Below, in pieces: positions 1-8,800 of a stretch of DNA of 64,000 bases. How positions within the stretch are numbered: the stretch's first letter is position 1; every line of letters begins with the position of its first letter. The notes below the pieces were generated by a model. The model saw only the letters and a program-made list of their open reading frames with translations. It was not told the origin of the DNA and did no database searches. The stretch comes from Crenothrix sp043729335. GTDB lineage: Bacteria; Pseudomonadota; Gammaproteobacteria; Methylococcales; Methylomonadaceae. The translations under genes and the position numbers were made by a program. The DNA is taken from positions 124,001 through 188,000 of the forward strand of contig NZ_JAYTLQ010000026.1 in the NCBI RefSeq assembly GCF_043729335.1, written 5' to 3'.

Positions 1-43
1 TCAGATTCCTGATGATTTAATGTGGTAGCCGCAAGTGATGCAC

Positions 44-1585
44 TCAATCGTCACAACACAAATTGCGTCCTTGCTGTTTAGCCCTGTATAAGGCATTGTC
101 AGCACGGTCAAATGCAGTTTCTGCGCTATCGTCTTCAATAAATTCGGTTATTCCACAAGAGATAGTAATCGGTGTGGACTGTTTGCCGTTAAAATTAAAA
201 TCTGTTTGCTCAATAATATAACGTAACTGATTGGCTAATCGAATGGCCATTTGCTTATCGGTGTTGGGCAGCAGCATTATAAATTCTTCGCCGCCAAAGC
301 GGGAAACAAAGTCGGTTTCCCGGCAATGTTCGGACAGCTTTTTTGAGATTATCTTCAGCACTTCATCGCCGTATTTATGGCCAAATTCGTCGTTGACGCG
401 TTTAAATAAATCAATATCCCAAATAATCATACTGAGTGGCATATGATAGCGTTTCCAGCGGGCAAACTCATTTTGCAAGCGGTCTTCGTAAGCAAGTCGA
501 TTGGGCAGCTTGGTGAGTGCATCACGTAAAGCTTGATCGCTGGCCTGTTTGAGTTTCACTTTCAAATCATTGGATTCCGCTTCCATGTGCTTGACTTTAA
601 GCGTTAATTCTTCTAGTTGTAACTGGGTTTTTTTACGATGAATAGACTCTTTTTGGGTATGGTCTTGTATTTCAAGCGTAATACATACTAATCGTTCATT
701 AATAATTTCTTTGAGTGATTCTAGCTTGGTGGCAGTAGATGAGCTTATTTGTAATGCTTCCATTTGTGCCGACACAGAACTATCCAGTTTGTTGCGCATC
801 AACTCCGATTCCATTGCGGACTCACTGGCGCCATGTACTGTTTGGCCTAATTCGGTTAACTGCTGGGTGATATGGGTAAGAAATTTATCAATATCCTGGC
901 GTTCCAACTGGTTATGCTGTTTGACTTTCAGTAAAAGATTAATGGACTTGTCCAATACCGCCTGAAACGGCGTGGAGTCGTTAACGGTCATTAACTCATG
1001 CTTTACCGCTTGTGCTTGCTTATTGAAAACGATCGGAATATCAATGGCTTCTAATAAGCGCAGCAATTGGTTACTCACTATTTTGATATCGATTGTATGG
1101 GTAATCGATTTTGATGGGTCAGTGGAGGATAAGTCGGTGTTAAGGATGGCTAAGATAGTACCAAACAATTGCTCATGATTTACAATGTCGCTACTTTCTG
1201 ATGCAATTTTTAATGCTTGCAGCGCCGCTTGATGCGGGGTGGAGGTATATTGGCGCAATAAGAAGTTGAAAAGTAGCTCGGTGCTTAACGAATGTTTTTG
1301 GGGCGATATCGTATTGATATCGCCCAGCACGGTGGCAAAGTTCTCTAAATCTTGTTTCAAGATATTGTTATTTATACCTTGTTCTAAATGAGCGCGGATA
1401 TTTTGTAAGTGTGCATCGAGTTGCGCATCAAAACCCGAAGCAGCCAAAGACAAGCGTATTATTGTCTTGCACAATAACGCCTGTTTTTCGCTTTCCTCTA
1501 TAACAAATTGCTGCTGCTCATCAAACAGTTTTAAATATTTGTTTTTCCACTTATCCTGGTCAGCATCTTTGGTAAAAAAACCCAT
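44..1585 (-). CDS. Diguanylate cyclase (GGDEF domain)
   Basis: Predicted to make cyclic di-GMP from two GTP. The C-terminal GGDEF domain runs from about residue 350 to 513; the active-site motif is GGEEF at residue 431. An RxxD product-inhibition site (RETD) sits exactly five residues before it, so feedback inhibition by c-di-GMP is likely. The first ~340 residues are helical and coiled-coil rich, with no transmembrane segment or recognisable sensor domain, so the protein looks cytoplasmic and its input signal is unknown. No EAL domain is present. It lies just downstream of dsbA on the same strand. The activity call is firm; the signal and target are not known. Confidence 0.93.
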   Translation of the reverse strand: MGFFTKDADQDKWKNKYLKLFDEQQQFVIEESEKQALLCKTIIRLSLAASGFDAQLDAHLQNIRAHLEQGINNNILKQDLENFATVLGDINTISPQKHSLSTELLFNFLLRQYTSTPHQAALQALKIASESSDIVNHEQLFGTILAILNTDLSSTDPSKSITHTIDIKIVSNQLLRLLEAIDIPIVFNKQAQAVKHELMTVNDSTPFQAVLDKSINLLLKVKQHNQLERQDIDKFLTHITQQLTELGQTVHGASESAMESELMRNKLDSSVSAQMEALQISSSTATKLESLKEIINERLVCITLEIQDHTQKESIHRKKTQLQLEELTLKVKHMEAESNDLKVKLKQASDQALRDALTKLPNRLAYEDRLQNEFARWKRYHMPLSMIIWDIDLFKRVNDEFGHKYGDEVLKIISKKLSEHCRETDFVSRFGGEEFIMLLPNTDKQMAIRLANQLRYIIEQTDFNFNGKQSTPITISCGITEFIEDDSAETAFDRADNALYRAKQQGRNLCCDD

Positions 1586-1635
1586 AATCTAAGCCTTGTC
1601 AATGAAAGGGCAGGTCTTGGTGGACTGCCTGTGTG

Positions 1636-2265
1636 CTATTTTTTTGCGCCGCTTTCTTGCTTAACAAGGCGGGTCATCACTTCAAGCATTTTTTCGTGGG
1701 AGCCTGCTAAGGGTCCGTTGGTTTTATATTTTCCATTGATAATAACGGCAGGAACGCCTGTTAAGCCGTAACTTGCTGCCATAAGTGGGGCTTTACGCAT
1801 TTTGGCATCTACAATAAAAGAATTAAAGGTATCGCGAAATTCAGTTTCTTTAACGCCATGTGCTACAAAAAATTTAGCCAGATCATCTTCAGTTTCCAGG
1901 CTTTGCTTTTTATTTTGTAGGGCATCAAAAAAATCATCATGGATTTTGTCGACAACACCCAATGCCTCAGCGGTATAGTAGGCTTTGGCATGTTTGGCCC
2001 ACACTTCGTTAAATGCAGCAGGCTGTCTTATAAATTCAACATTTTTTGCCTGACTTTTTACCCATTTTTTAAGTTCGGGTTCAAAATCGTAGCAATGTGG
2101 GCAGCCGTACCAAAAAAATTCAATGACTTCAATTTTATCAGCATGTTGCGTGGGTTGTGCTGGGGATAGCACTTCATAGCCAAGACTGGCTTCTTCAGCT
2201 TTCAATGCAGATGACAACGAAAACAATACAATTAATAAGCCAGCTAAGGGGATTTTCTTAAGCAT
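1636..2265 (-). CDS. dsbA: Thiol:disulfide interchange protein DsbA
   Basis: Periplasmic oxidoreductase that introduces disulfide bonds into exported proteins. An N-terminal signal peptide (about residues 1-23) precedes a thioredoxin fold with the active site C55-P-H-C58, the classic DsbA dipeptide. A cis-proline loop (GVPAVIINGKY) lies near the C-terminus. Length (209 aa) is normal. It follows cytochrome c4 on the same strand, a neighbour order also seen in Pseudomonas, with engB divergent upstream. Partner DsbB is not in the window. Confidence 0.95.
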   Translation of the reverse strand: MLKKIPLAGLLIVLFSLSSALKAEEASLGYEVLSPAQPTQHADKIEVIEFFWYGCPHCYDFEPELKKWVKSQAKNVEFIRQPAAFNEVWAKHAKAYYTAEALGVVDKIHDDFFDALQNKKQSLETEDDLAKFFVAHGVKETEFRDTFNSFIVDAKMRKAPLMAASYGLTGVPAVIINGKYKTNGPLAGSHEKMLEVMTRLVKQESGAKK

Positions 2266-2351
2266 CGTAAACTCTCTAAAAATAAATTAGGCAAGTAAGA
2301 TTATGGTAACACTAATTGACCGATGTGACTGAAACAATTCATGTTAATGTT

Positions 2352-3023
2352 TTATTTCATGGTCGAAAGTTGGTATGAAACGGCTTTAATTTGCTCATCA
2401 GTCATTTTTTTGGCAATCATAGCCATCATGTTGTCCGGGTTGGTGCTGCGAACCCCGTTTTTAAAGTCTGTCAGTGTCTGAATGAGGTAGTCAGCATGTT
2501 GCGATTGCAGGGTAGGGAACGCAGCCGGTTTGTTACCTTCGCCATTTGGGCCGTGACACGCAATGCAAGCGGATACTTCGTGGACTATGTCGCCATTACG
2601 ATAAATATTGCTGCCTGCACTCAAAAGTTCTGGCATGGTTAGTTTGGGCATTGTCGGTTTTTGAGTATCGTCATCGTCATCAGGTGGCAAGCTCGGTGCG
2701 CCATTGACGGAGATCTTTTTGCTGGCATAATATTCGGCAATGTCGGCGATGTCCTGGTCTGTTAATGCGCTGGCTATAGCTGACATCATGGCATTGTTAC
2801 GGCTACCGTCTTTAAAGGCATACAACTGTTTTTCCAGATACGAGGCGTGTTGTCCCGCCAGTTTTGGAAACGTAGGCGCAGAACTGTTACCATTTTCACC
2901 ATGACAGCCCTGGCAAGACGCAGTTTTGTCTTTTCCTGCATTGGTATTGCCTTCTGCGTGTAGAATACACGGAGCACTAACAAACGCTAAAGAAAGTGAA
3001 AGTCCCAGCAGTTTTTTCTTCAT
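2352..3023 (-). CDS. Cytochrome c4, periplasmic dihaem
   Basis: Exported dihaem cytochrome c that passes electrons from the bc1 complex to terminal oxidases or other acceptors. After a signal peptide (residues 1-23) there are two homologous class I domains. Haem sites are C37-QG-C40-H41 and C153-IA-C156-H157. Methionine-rich stretches that can supply the distal ligands follow each site (MMSAI and MMAMI regions). An acidic run of five Asp residues lies in the interdomain linker. Cytochrome c4-dsbA with divergent engB is a conserved gammaproteobacterial arrangement. The match in length and motif spacing is good. Confidence 0.93.
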   Translation of the reverse strand: MKKKLLGLSLSLAFVSAPCILHAEGNTNAGKDKTASCQGCHGENGNSSAPTFPKLAGQHASYLEKQLYAFKDGSRNNAMMSAIASALTDQDIADIAEYYASKKISVNGAPSLPPDDDDDTQKPTMPKLTMPELLSAGSNIYRNGDIVHEVSACIACHGPNGEGNKPAAFPTLQSQHADYLIQTLTDFKNGVRSTNPDNMMAMIAKKMTDEQIKAVSYQLSTMK

Positions 3024-3129
3024 CAGGTTCCCCTTCGGAATATTGAGTCATATGGTAGCCTCTAATGCACTTAAGCTACGAGGTTATGGTTGAATTTTAT
3101 CTTAATTAACTTAGCTAAGCGAGACAACG

Positions 3130-3756
3130 ATGAACCCAGTTTATCATCAAGCAAAATTTATTAATAGCTCCCCGCATCTTAAGGACACTCCGGACGATCA
3201 GGGATTAGAAATTGCTTTTGCAGGCAGGTCCAACGCTGGAAAGTCTAGCGCCATTAATACCTTGACCCGGCAAAATTCGCTAGCGCGTATCAGTAAAACG
3301 CCAGGACGCACACAAATGTTAAATTTTTTTGCCATTACCGAACACCAGCGCTTTGTCGATTTGCCCGGATACGGTTATGCAAAAGTACCAGAAGCTGTAA
3401 AAAAACAATGGCATGCGCTCATGGAAACCTATTTGAGTCAGCGAAAGTCGTTGTGTGGTATTGTTTTAGTCATGGATATTCGACATCCACTGACCGAGTT
3501 TGACTGGCAAATGATTGATTGGTGCCAGCACTCTGGGTTGCCGCTGCATATTTTGCTCAGTAAAGCCGATAAGCTTAATTACGGCGCGGCTAAAAATACT
3601 TTATTGGCAGTACAAAAAGAGCTAAAAGACAGTCCGGTGCCGATTACCTTACAGCTGTTTTCATCACTTAAGAAAACCGGTGTTGATGAAGTGCATCAGG
3701 CAATCGATCTTTTTTTTAGTTTATCTCAAGTGGAAATGAATCCAGTTGATGAATGA
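3130..3756 (+). CDS. engB: Ribosome-biogenesis GTPase EngB (YihA/YsxC)
   Basis: Essential small GTPase that acts in assembly of the large ribosomal subunit. The P-loop GRSNAGKSS is at residues 32-40. The G2 region is KTPGRTQ, G3 is DLPGYGYAKV, and G4 is SKADKL, a family-typical variant. Length (208 aa) is typical. It is transcribed divergently from the cytochrome c4-dsbA pair, with about 100 bp between the starts. The ATG start keeps the conserved N-terminal segment before the G domain. Confidence 0.95.
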   Translation: MNPVYHQAKFINSSPHLKDTPDDQGLEIAFAGRSNAGKSSAINTLTRQNSLARISKTPGRTQMLNFFAITEHQRFVDLPGYGYAKVPEAVKKQWHALMETYLSQRKSLCGIVLVMDIRHPLTEFDWQMIDWCQHSGLPLHILLSKADKLNYGAAKNTLLAVQKELKDSPVPITLQLFSSLKKTGVDEVHQAIDLFFSLSQVEMNPVDE

Positions 3757-3927
3757 GTTTGATTATTTAAGGGATATTACACGTATCCAATAGCAATGTT
3801 GTCCACGAAGGACACAAATAGCAGCAGTGACTAGGTTTTGTTGGCCTAAATAAATACATTCGGTTATATTGCTTTAAGTTTACTTTTTCTGCTTTCATTT
3901 ACCTCGCATATTAAATACCCACGCACC

Positions 3928-5589
3928 ATGTCTACTACTGATACTCAAGTTCCAGCACATTTTATTCGTCAAATTATTGCCACTGATCTTAAAGACAACA
4001 AGCACAACGGTAAAGTTGTTACCCGCTTTCCACCCGAACCTAACGGCTATTTACACATTGGCCATGCCAAATCTATCTGTCTTAATTTTGGTATGGCCAT
4101 TGAAAATAACGGGTTATGTAATCTTCGTTTTGACGATACCAATCCTGAAAAAGAAAGCATTGAATTCATGGAGTCTATTGAAAGAGATGTGCAATGGCTG
4201 GGCTTTACCTGGGCTGGGTTGTACCATGCTTCGGATTATTTTGAACAGTTGTACATCTACGCTGAAAACTTAATCGAACAGGGCAAGGCTTACGTAGACA
4301 GCTTGTCGGCTGAACAGATTCGCGCCTATCGCGGCACATTAATCGAGCCTGGTAAGGAAAGTCCTGACCGTAACCGGCCTATTCCTGAAAATTTGGATTT
4401 ATTCCGCCGTATGCGTGCCGGTGAATTTGCCGATGGCCAGTATGTATTACGTGCCAAGATTGATATGGCCTCGCCCAATATCAATATGCGTGATCCGGCC
4501 TTGTACCGTATTCGCCGTGTCCATCATCATCGCACCGGTAATGAGTGGTGCATTTACCCAATGTACGATTATACCCATTGTATTTCCGATGCCCTGGAAG
4601 GGATCACGCACTCGTTGTGTACGCTGGAATTTGAAGACCACAGGCCGTTGTATGATTGGGTATTGGACGAGTTAAAAACACCGTGCCACCCACAACAAAT
4701 TGAATTTGCCCGTTTGCAGTTGGAATACACTATTGTCAGTAAACGTAAGCTCAACCAGTTAGTCACCGAAAAACATGTTAATGGCTGGGATGACCCCAGA
4801 ATGCCAACAATTGCCGGATTGCGCAGAGCAGGTTTTACGCCCAAGGCCATCCGTGATTTTTGTGAACGTATTGGTATTACCAAACAGAATTCCTGGATTG
4901 AAATGGGGGTTTTGGAACATTGTATACGTGAAAATTTGAATGAAAATTCATCGCGTGTGATGGCGGTTTTGCAGCCGTTGCGTGTGGTTATCGACAATTA
5001 TCCTGAAGACCAAACCGAACAATTGGAGATCAGCAACCATCCGCAGCACCCTGAATTAGGTAAGCGGCAAGTGCCTTTTTCCAACGTTATCATGATTGAA
5101 CGCGATGATTTTTCCGATAATCCGCCGCCTAAATACAAACGCTTAGTGGAAGGTGGCGAAGTACGTTTGCGTGGCTCTTACGTGATTAAATGCAATGAAG
5201 TGATTAAAGATGCTAATGGCGCCGTCACCGAGCTGCGTTGCAGTTATGATGCTGATACTTTGGGCAAAAATCCGGAGGGCCGTAAAGTGAAAGGTGTTAT
5301 CCATTGGGTATCCGAGCAGCATGCGCTGTCAGCGGAAGTACGTTTGTACAATCGCTTGTTTGCACTGCCGCAGCCGGATAATGAAGCTAATTTTCTGGAT
5401 GCCATAAACCCTAATTCGCTGGAAGTTTTAGCGGACTGCAAGGTTGAAGCCAGTTTAGCGGCTGCGTTACCGGAATCGCGTTTTCAGTTTGAACGGAACG
5501 GTTATTTCTGTCTGGATAAAGACAGTGTTGAAGGGAAGTTGGTGTTCAATCGCACCGTGACTTTACGCGAGAACTGGGAAAAAGATTGA
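3928..5589 (+). CDS. glnS: Glutaminyl-tRNA synthetase
   Basis: Class I aminoacyl-tRNA synthetase that charges tRNA-Gln with glutamine. The N-terminal Rossmann fold has PPEPNGYLHIGHAKS containing the HIGH motif, and the KMSKS-equivalent loop is VSKRKL. The C-terminal anticodon-binding beta-barrels are complete and the 553-aa length is normal. Presence of GlnRS implies direct Gln-tRNA charging rather than the GatCAB route, as in most gammaproteobacteria. A perfect 11-bp inverted repeat just downstream could help end transcription. Confidence 0.97.
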   Translation: MSTTDTQVPAHFIRQIIATDLKDNKHNGKVVTRFPPEPNGYLHIGHAKSICLNFGMAIENNGLCNLRFDDTNPEKESIEFMESIERDVQWLGFTWAGLYHASDYFEQLYIYAENLIEQGKAYVDSLSAEQIRAYRGTLIEPGKESPDRNRPIPENLDLFRRMRAGEFADGQYVLRAKIDMASPNINMRDPALYRIRRVHHHRTGNEWCIYPMYDYTHCISDALEGITHSLCTLEFEDHRPLYDWVLDELKTPCHPQQIEFARLQLEYTIVSKRKLNQLVTEKHVNGWDDPRMPTIAGLRRAGFTPKAIRDFCERIGITKQNSWIEMGVLEHCIRENLNENSSRVMAVLQPLRVVIDNYPEDQTEQLEISNHPQHPELGKRQVPFSNVIMIERDDFSDNPPPKYKRLVEGGEVRLRGSYVIKCNEVIKDANGAVTELRCSYDADTLGKNPEGRKVKGVIHWVSEQHALSAEVRLYNRLFALPQPDNEANFLDAINPNSLEVLADCKVEASLAAALPESRFQFERNGYFCLDKDSVEGKLVFNRTVTLRENWEKD

Positions 5590-5596
5590 TGCTGTC

Positions 5597-5622
5597 GTAG
5601 AGACGCAAGTATGCGTCTCTAC
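5597..5622. repeat. Palindromic repeat, copy 1 (GTAGAGACGCA family)
   Basis: Perfect inverted repeat with arms GTAGAGACGCA and TGCGTCTCTAC around the loop AGTA, starting 8 bp after the glnS stop codon. A second copy with 12-bp arms lies at 17049-17076. The repetition in two unrelated intergenic regions suggests a dispersed palindromic element rather than a gene-specific terminator. No strong T-run follows. Confidence 0.75.
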
Positions 5623-5645
5623 CTATCTTGTTTGTAATCATTCAG

Positions 5646-5669
5646 TTCCCCTCTTTGAAAAAGAGGGAA
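5646..5669. repeat. Palindromic repeat (CCCCTCTTT...AAAGAGGG family)
   Basis: Short hairpin with arms close to CCCTCTTT and AAAGAGGG. A near-identical block is at 15701-15721 and a related one at 24946-24967, all intergenic. It may act as a terminator between glnS and the opposing small secreted gene. It is listed as a repeat because of the copies. Confidence 0.55.
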
Positions 5670-5693
5670 GCGAATACTTACTCTTGCTTTAAC

Positions 5694-6077
5694 TTATGGC
5701 GCGACGTTTAACAACCAGCCGCCGCTGCCTTTGCAGCCGTTTGGCCCCATTGCGTTAATAGTAATACGGGCAAAATCGCCTTTTGCCGACTCAGGAATAA
5801 TACCTGTGACTTCATTGCCCGCTTGATTTTTAGGGACGATGGTAATGGCTACCGGCTGGCCTTTAATGGTTACGCTGATGCTGTCGGTGATTGTTGGCGA
5901 AGAGGCTCTAAAAGAAAAGCTAGAGTTAGCCTCAACTACAGAGTTAGCAGCAGGTGTAAAGGTGCTAAAGGTAGGTTTTGTACAGTTTGTGCCGTTACTT
6001 TTGCTCCCACCGTAGGCTAAACCGCTACCAGTAACAGCCATTAACATAATGAGGCATAACACATTTTTTGTTTTCAT
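5694..6077 (-). CDS. Small secreted protein of unknown function (paralogue A)
   Basis: 127-aa exported protein. The signal peptide ends near residue 22 (cleavage close to GLA-YGGS). The mature part has the pattern C-x-KPTFSTFTPA, a Ser-rich stretch, a DSISVTIKGQPVAI segment and a second Cys near the C-terminus (NGCKGSGGW). This is compatible with a small disulfide-bonded beta-sandwich, possibly Ig-like. It is clearly a duplicate of the next gene upstream at 6227-6613 on the same strand. I do not recognise the family. The real-gene call is supported by paralogy and the signal peptide. Confidence 0.75.
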   Translation of the reverse strand: MKTKNVLCLIMLMAVTGSGLAYGGSKSNGTNCTKPTFSTFTPAANSVVEANSSFSFRASSPTITDSISVTIKGQPVAITIVPKNQAGNEVTGIIPESAKGDFARITINAMGPNGCKGSGGWLLNVAP

Positions 6078-6226
6078 TGAAACTCTCTGAGTGATAGCTG
6101 ATTTTAATTAATCAGGTGCTTAACTTAACTGATTTTGCGGTTTTGTCAAAGCTATTCATGTGGGCAAGAGATAATCCAGTTGCCATTCTTAGCAACGCAT
6201 TACTGCACGCAGAGTTTACCGCCGGC

Positions 6227-6613
6227 TTAAGGTAATACTTTTAATAGCCAGCCATCACCGCCTTTACAACCATTTGAACCTTCGGCGGCGATTTTAAGTC
6301 GGGCAAAACTGCCTTTTAGGGTTTCAGGAATAGTGCCCGTTACTTCAAAACCTGTTTGGTTTCTAGGAGTAATGTTAATGGCTATGGGTTGATCCTTAAT
6401 GGATACGCTTATGCTGTCTGGATTGGTTTGTGTCGAAGCTAAAAAGGAAAAGCTGGAATTGGCTGCGACTTCGGTTTTATCGGCGGGCGTAAATTGGCTG
6501 AATTTGGGTTTGGCACAGGCTCTAACACTGCTGCTGGGGCTGCCTCCATACGCAAAAACAGTGCTGGAAATAGCCATTAATATCAGTGCACATAATGTAT
6601 TTTTTGTTTGCAT
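6227..6613 (-). CDS. Small secreted protein of unknown function (paralogue B)
   Basis: 128-aa exported protein with a signal peptide (cleavage near VFA-YGGS). The same blocks as its neighbour at 5694-6077 recur along its whole length: C-x-KP-FSQFTPA, DSISVSIKDQPIAI, EVTGTIPE and the C-terminal GCKGGDGWLL. Both mature proteins carry two cysteines at matching positions. Tandem duplication is therefore evident. The two genes are about 150 bp apart, and each has its own leader region, so they may be separately expressed. Function is unknown. Confidence 0.75.
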   Translation of the reverse strand: MQTKNTLCALILMAISSTVFAYGGSPSSSVRACAKPKFSQFTPADKTEVAANSSFSFLASTQTNPDSISVSIKDQPIAINITPRNQTGFEVTGTIPETLKGSFARLKIAAEGSNGCKGGDGWLLKVLP

Positions 6614-6729
6614 AGTAAGCTCCCCGATGAAAATAGTTAACTGATTGAGTAATTAAGACAATAACTTAACCGATTTTTAGAACCTGTCAAACGTGTTCAT
6701 GCTGATGAGATATGATCCAAGGTGTGGAT

Positions 6730-7242
6730 TTAGATATCCATAAACAGCATGGGAATACCGTAAGTTAAAATAAAATAGCTGAAGGCTAAAATAACACTGG
6801 TACTGGTTTTATAAAACAGTATTTTTCGTAAAATGTAGCTGACAATGGCGATATACCAGCCTACTAAGACAAAGCCTATTGCAATCGAAATTTCTTCTGC
6901 AAATTCAATGTGTTCCATCACCATAAAAAAATACATGGCCTCGGTGATGGTGGCTAGTGTCATTATGAAGTTTTCACAGACAAAAATAGCAGTGAACAGT
7001 TGCTTAAAATATCCCAGTTTTTTGACAATTAACAATAAGGTGGCACTGGATGCAAATGCCATGATGGTACGCAAAAATACTTCCAGCGAACCATCCGCAG
7101 GATCTGAAATCAGTCCTTCTACAATGCAGCCGGAAATCAGATAAAACGCTACGGTATTCCACATAAATGATTTATGTGGCATTAGATCGGCGGGGTTGTT
7201 TCTAAAAAAACACAGGGCGAGATATTTGAGTAGTAAGGTCAT
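6730..7242 (-). CDS. Integral membrane protein of unknown function
   Basis: 170-aa hydrophobic protein with about five predicted membrane helices (near residues 28-45, 58-72, 78-100, 115-138 and 150-168). Asp and Glu residues near the cytoplasmic ends are sparse, and there is no recognisable transport or enzyme motif. It stands alone on the minus strand between the secreted pair and yggX. No family is assigned. Confidence 0.65.
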   Translation of the reverse strand: MTLLLKYLALCFFRNNPADLMPHKSFMWNTVAFYLISGCIVEGLISDPADGSLEVFLRTIMAFASSATLLLIVKKLGYFKQLFTAIFVCENFIMTLATITEAMYFFMVMEHIEFAEEISIAIGFVLVGWYIAIVSYILRKILFYKTSTSVILAFSYFILTYGIPMLFMDI

Positions 7243-7465
7243 GTGGTCAACGGTATTTGCACTTGTGGTAAACGAGTGGATTGAGTGGGTTGTAAATAAC
7301 CTTCTATTATAAGCTTTACAAAAATATCATTGGCGTTGCTTTTATATGGATTTGGGAGAGCACTTTGCCCCCACTAACGCTAGACATGCTCGCTGTTTCG
7401 GCTAGTGGGTGGTCGAGGGGTGTGATTGATTATGGAATACATAGATTATTTTGGGGTAAGCACAA

Positions 7466-7738
7466 TCAGTCCTTCGGCGGCACATAACCTTCTGGCATTT
7501 CGGTGTTACCTTCGAACAGAAATTTTGTTCTTTCTTCTGCTAAAAAAGCCCGATGTTTAGGGTCAAAGCTGGCCAGTTTGTTTTCATTAATTAACATGGT
7601 TTGTTTGCTTAACCAGTCTTTCCAGGCTTGCTTGGATACTTTTTCAAATATCTCCTGACCTTTAAGGCCAGGGAAGGGCGGCTCATCCAAGCCTTCGGCG
7701 TTGATACCCAGTTTTACGCAATCTACAAATCTAGTCAT
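7466..7738 (-). CDS. yggX: Probable Fe(2+)-trafficking protein YggX
   Basis: 90-aa cytoplasmic protein of the YggX family, linked to protection of Fe-S clusters from oxidants. The diagnostic N-terminus MTRFVDCVKLGINAEGLD contains the single conserved Cys7. PFPGLKGQEIFEKVSK and WKDWLSKQTMLINE follow, and the family-typical FLFEG region is near the end. Its start overlaps the 3' end of mutY by 8 nt. That is the usual mutY-yggX operon order, and MutY is itself an Fe-S enzyme. Confidence 0.95.
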   Translation of the reverse strand: MTRFVDCVKLGINAEGLDEPPFPGLKGQEIFEKVSKQAWKDWLSKQTMLINENKLASFDPKHRAFLAEERTKFLFEGNTEMPEGYVPPKD

Positions 7739-8795
7739 TGTTACCCTCGTGGTTAAAGTGTTGTTGTAAGAGTTGTTTAATGGGTGCGGCCAAGCCTAGA
7801 TTATTCATTAGCTCTGGACTGCACCATAGTTTTTGTTCTACATCCATAACGTTATTGACGACATTATTGTTAGTTTGTATCAACACGGGCGTATAGTCTA
7901 AATGATAATGCGAAAACGTGTGTCGCTTGATAGCTAACGTGCGCTGATTAATGATGGCTATATGGTGAGTTAAACACCAATTTTGCGCTGATTCTAGGCA
8001 GGAAAATTCAGGCAAACTCCATAATCCTCCCCAGATACCATAAGCCGGTCTTTTTTCAAGCAATACTTGTCCTGTAGTGTTATGCAGTAGCAATAAAACC
8101 AGTTGTTTGATCGGTATCTTTTTGCTGGCTTTGGGGGTAGGAAATAAGGATATAGTATGGGTCAATCTAGCTTGGCAGTCGTCATTAACAGGGCATAGTA
8201 CACAGTTAGGCTTGCTGCGTGTACATACGGTTGCGCCTAAATCCATAATGGCTTGGGTGTAATCGGCAACCCGCTGTACAGGGGTTAAATGGGTACTGAG
8301 AGCCCATAATGCCTTATTAACAACACTATCGCCAGGCCAACCCGAAATGGCGTTAAATCGCGTTAATACCCGTCTTACGTTTCCATCCAGAATAGGCTGG
8401 CTTTTTTGAAAAGCAATACTCAGTATGGCGCCAGCTGTCGATAAACCTATACCGGGCAAAGCTAGCAGTGCATCCAGCGTGTCTGGAAAATAGCCTTGTG
8501 CGGCGATAATCTGTGCGCTTTTGTGCAAATTTCTGGCTCTGGCGTAATAGCCCAAACCTGACCACAGGCTCAATACCTCATCTATGGGCGCTTGTGCGAG
8601 ATGCTCTACGGTAGGAAATTTTTCGGTAAACGCAGCAAAATAAGGCATGACCGTGGCGACTTGGGTTTGTTGCAACATGGTTTCAGACAACCAGACGCGA
8701 TACGGGGTGATGTCGTGTTGCCAAGGTAAATCTTTGCGGCCATGCACATCAAACCAGGTCAGTAGCTTATCTTGAAAACTTGCAGCATCAATCAT
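7731..8795 (-). CDS. mutY: A/G-specific adenine glycosylase MutY
   Basis: Base-excision repair enzyme that removes adenine mispaired with 8-oxoguanine. The N-terminal segment has MLQQTQVATV with the catalytic-pocket residues. The helix-hairpin-helix is LPGIGLSTAGAI, the catalytic Asp is in ILDGNVRRVL, and the [4Fe-4S] ligands follow the pattern C-x6-C-x2-C-x5-C (CTRSKPNCVLCPVNDDC). A C-terminal NUDIX-like domain for 8-oxoG recognition is present (residues ~225-350). Length is normal. It starts 5 nt after the stop of the shortened asmA gene. Confidence 0.96.
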   Translation of the reverse strand: MIDAASFQDKLLTWFDVHGRKDLPWQHDITPYRVWLSETMLQQTQVATVMPYFAAFTEKFPTVEHLAQAPIDEVLSLWSGLGYYARARNLHKSAQIIAAQGYFPDTLDALLALPGIGLSTAGAILSIAFQKSQPILDGNVRRVLTRFNAISGWPGDSVVNKALWALSTHLTPVQRVADYTQAIMDLGATVCTRSKPNCVLCPVNDDCQARLTHTISLFPTPKASKKIPIKQLVLLLLHNTTGQVLLEKRPAYGIWGGLWSLPEFSCLESAQNWCLTHHIAIINQRTLAIKRHTFSHYHLDYTPVLIQTNNNVVNNVMDVEQKLWCSPELMNNLGLAAPIKQLLQQHFNHEGNND

Positions 8796-8800
8796 AGGTT

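Noticed and set aside
1..43. Short minus-strand frame ending at position 1 with CITCGYH, like the end of a zinc-ribbon protein
   Set aside because: Only about 16 residues before it runs into the GGDEF gene, so chance is more likely.
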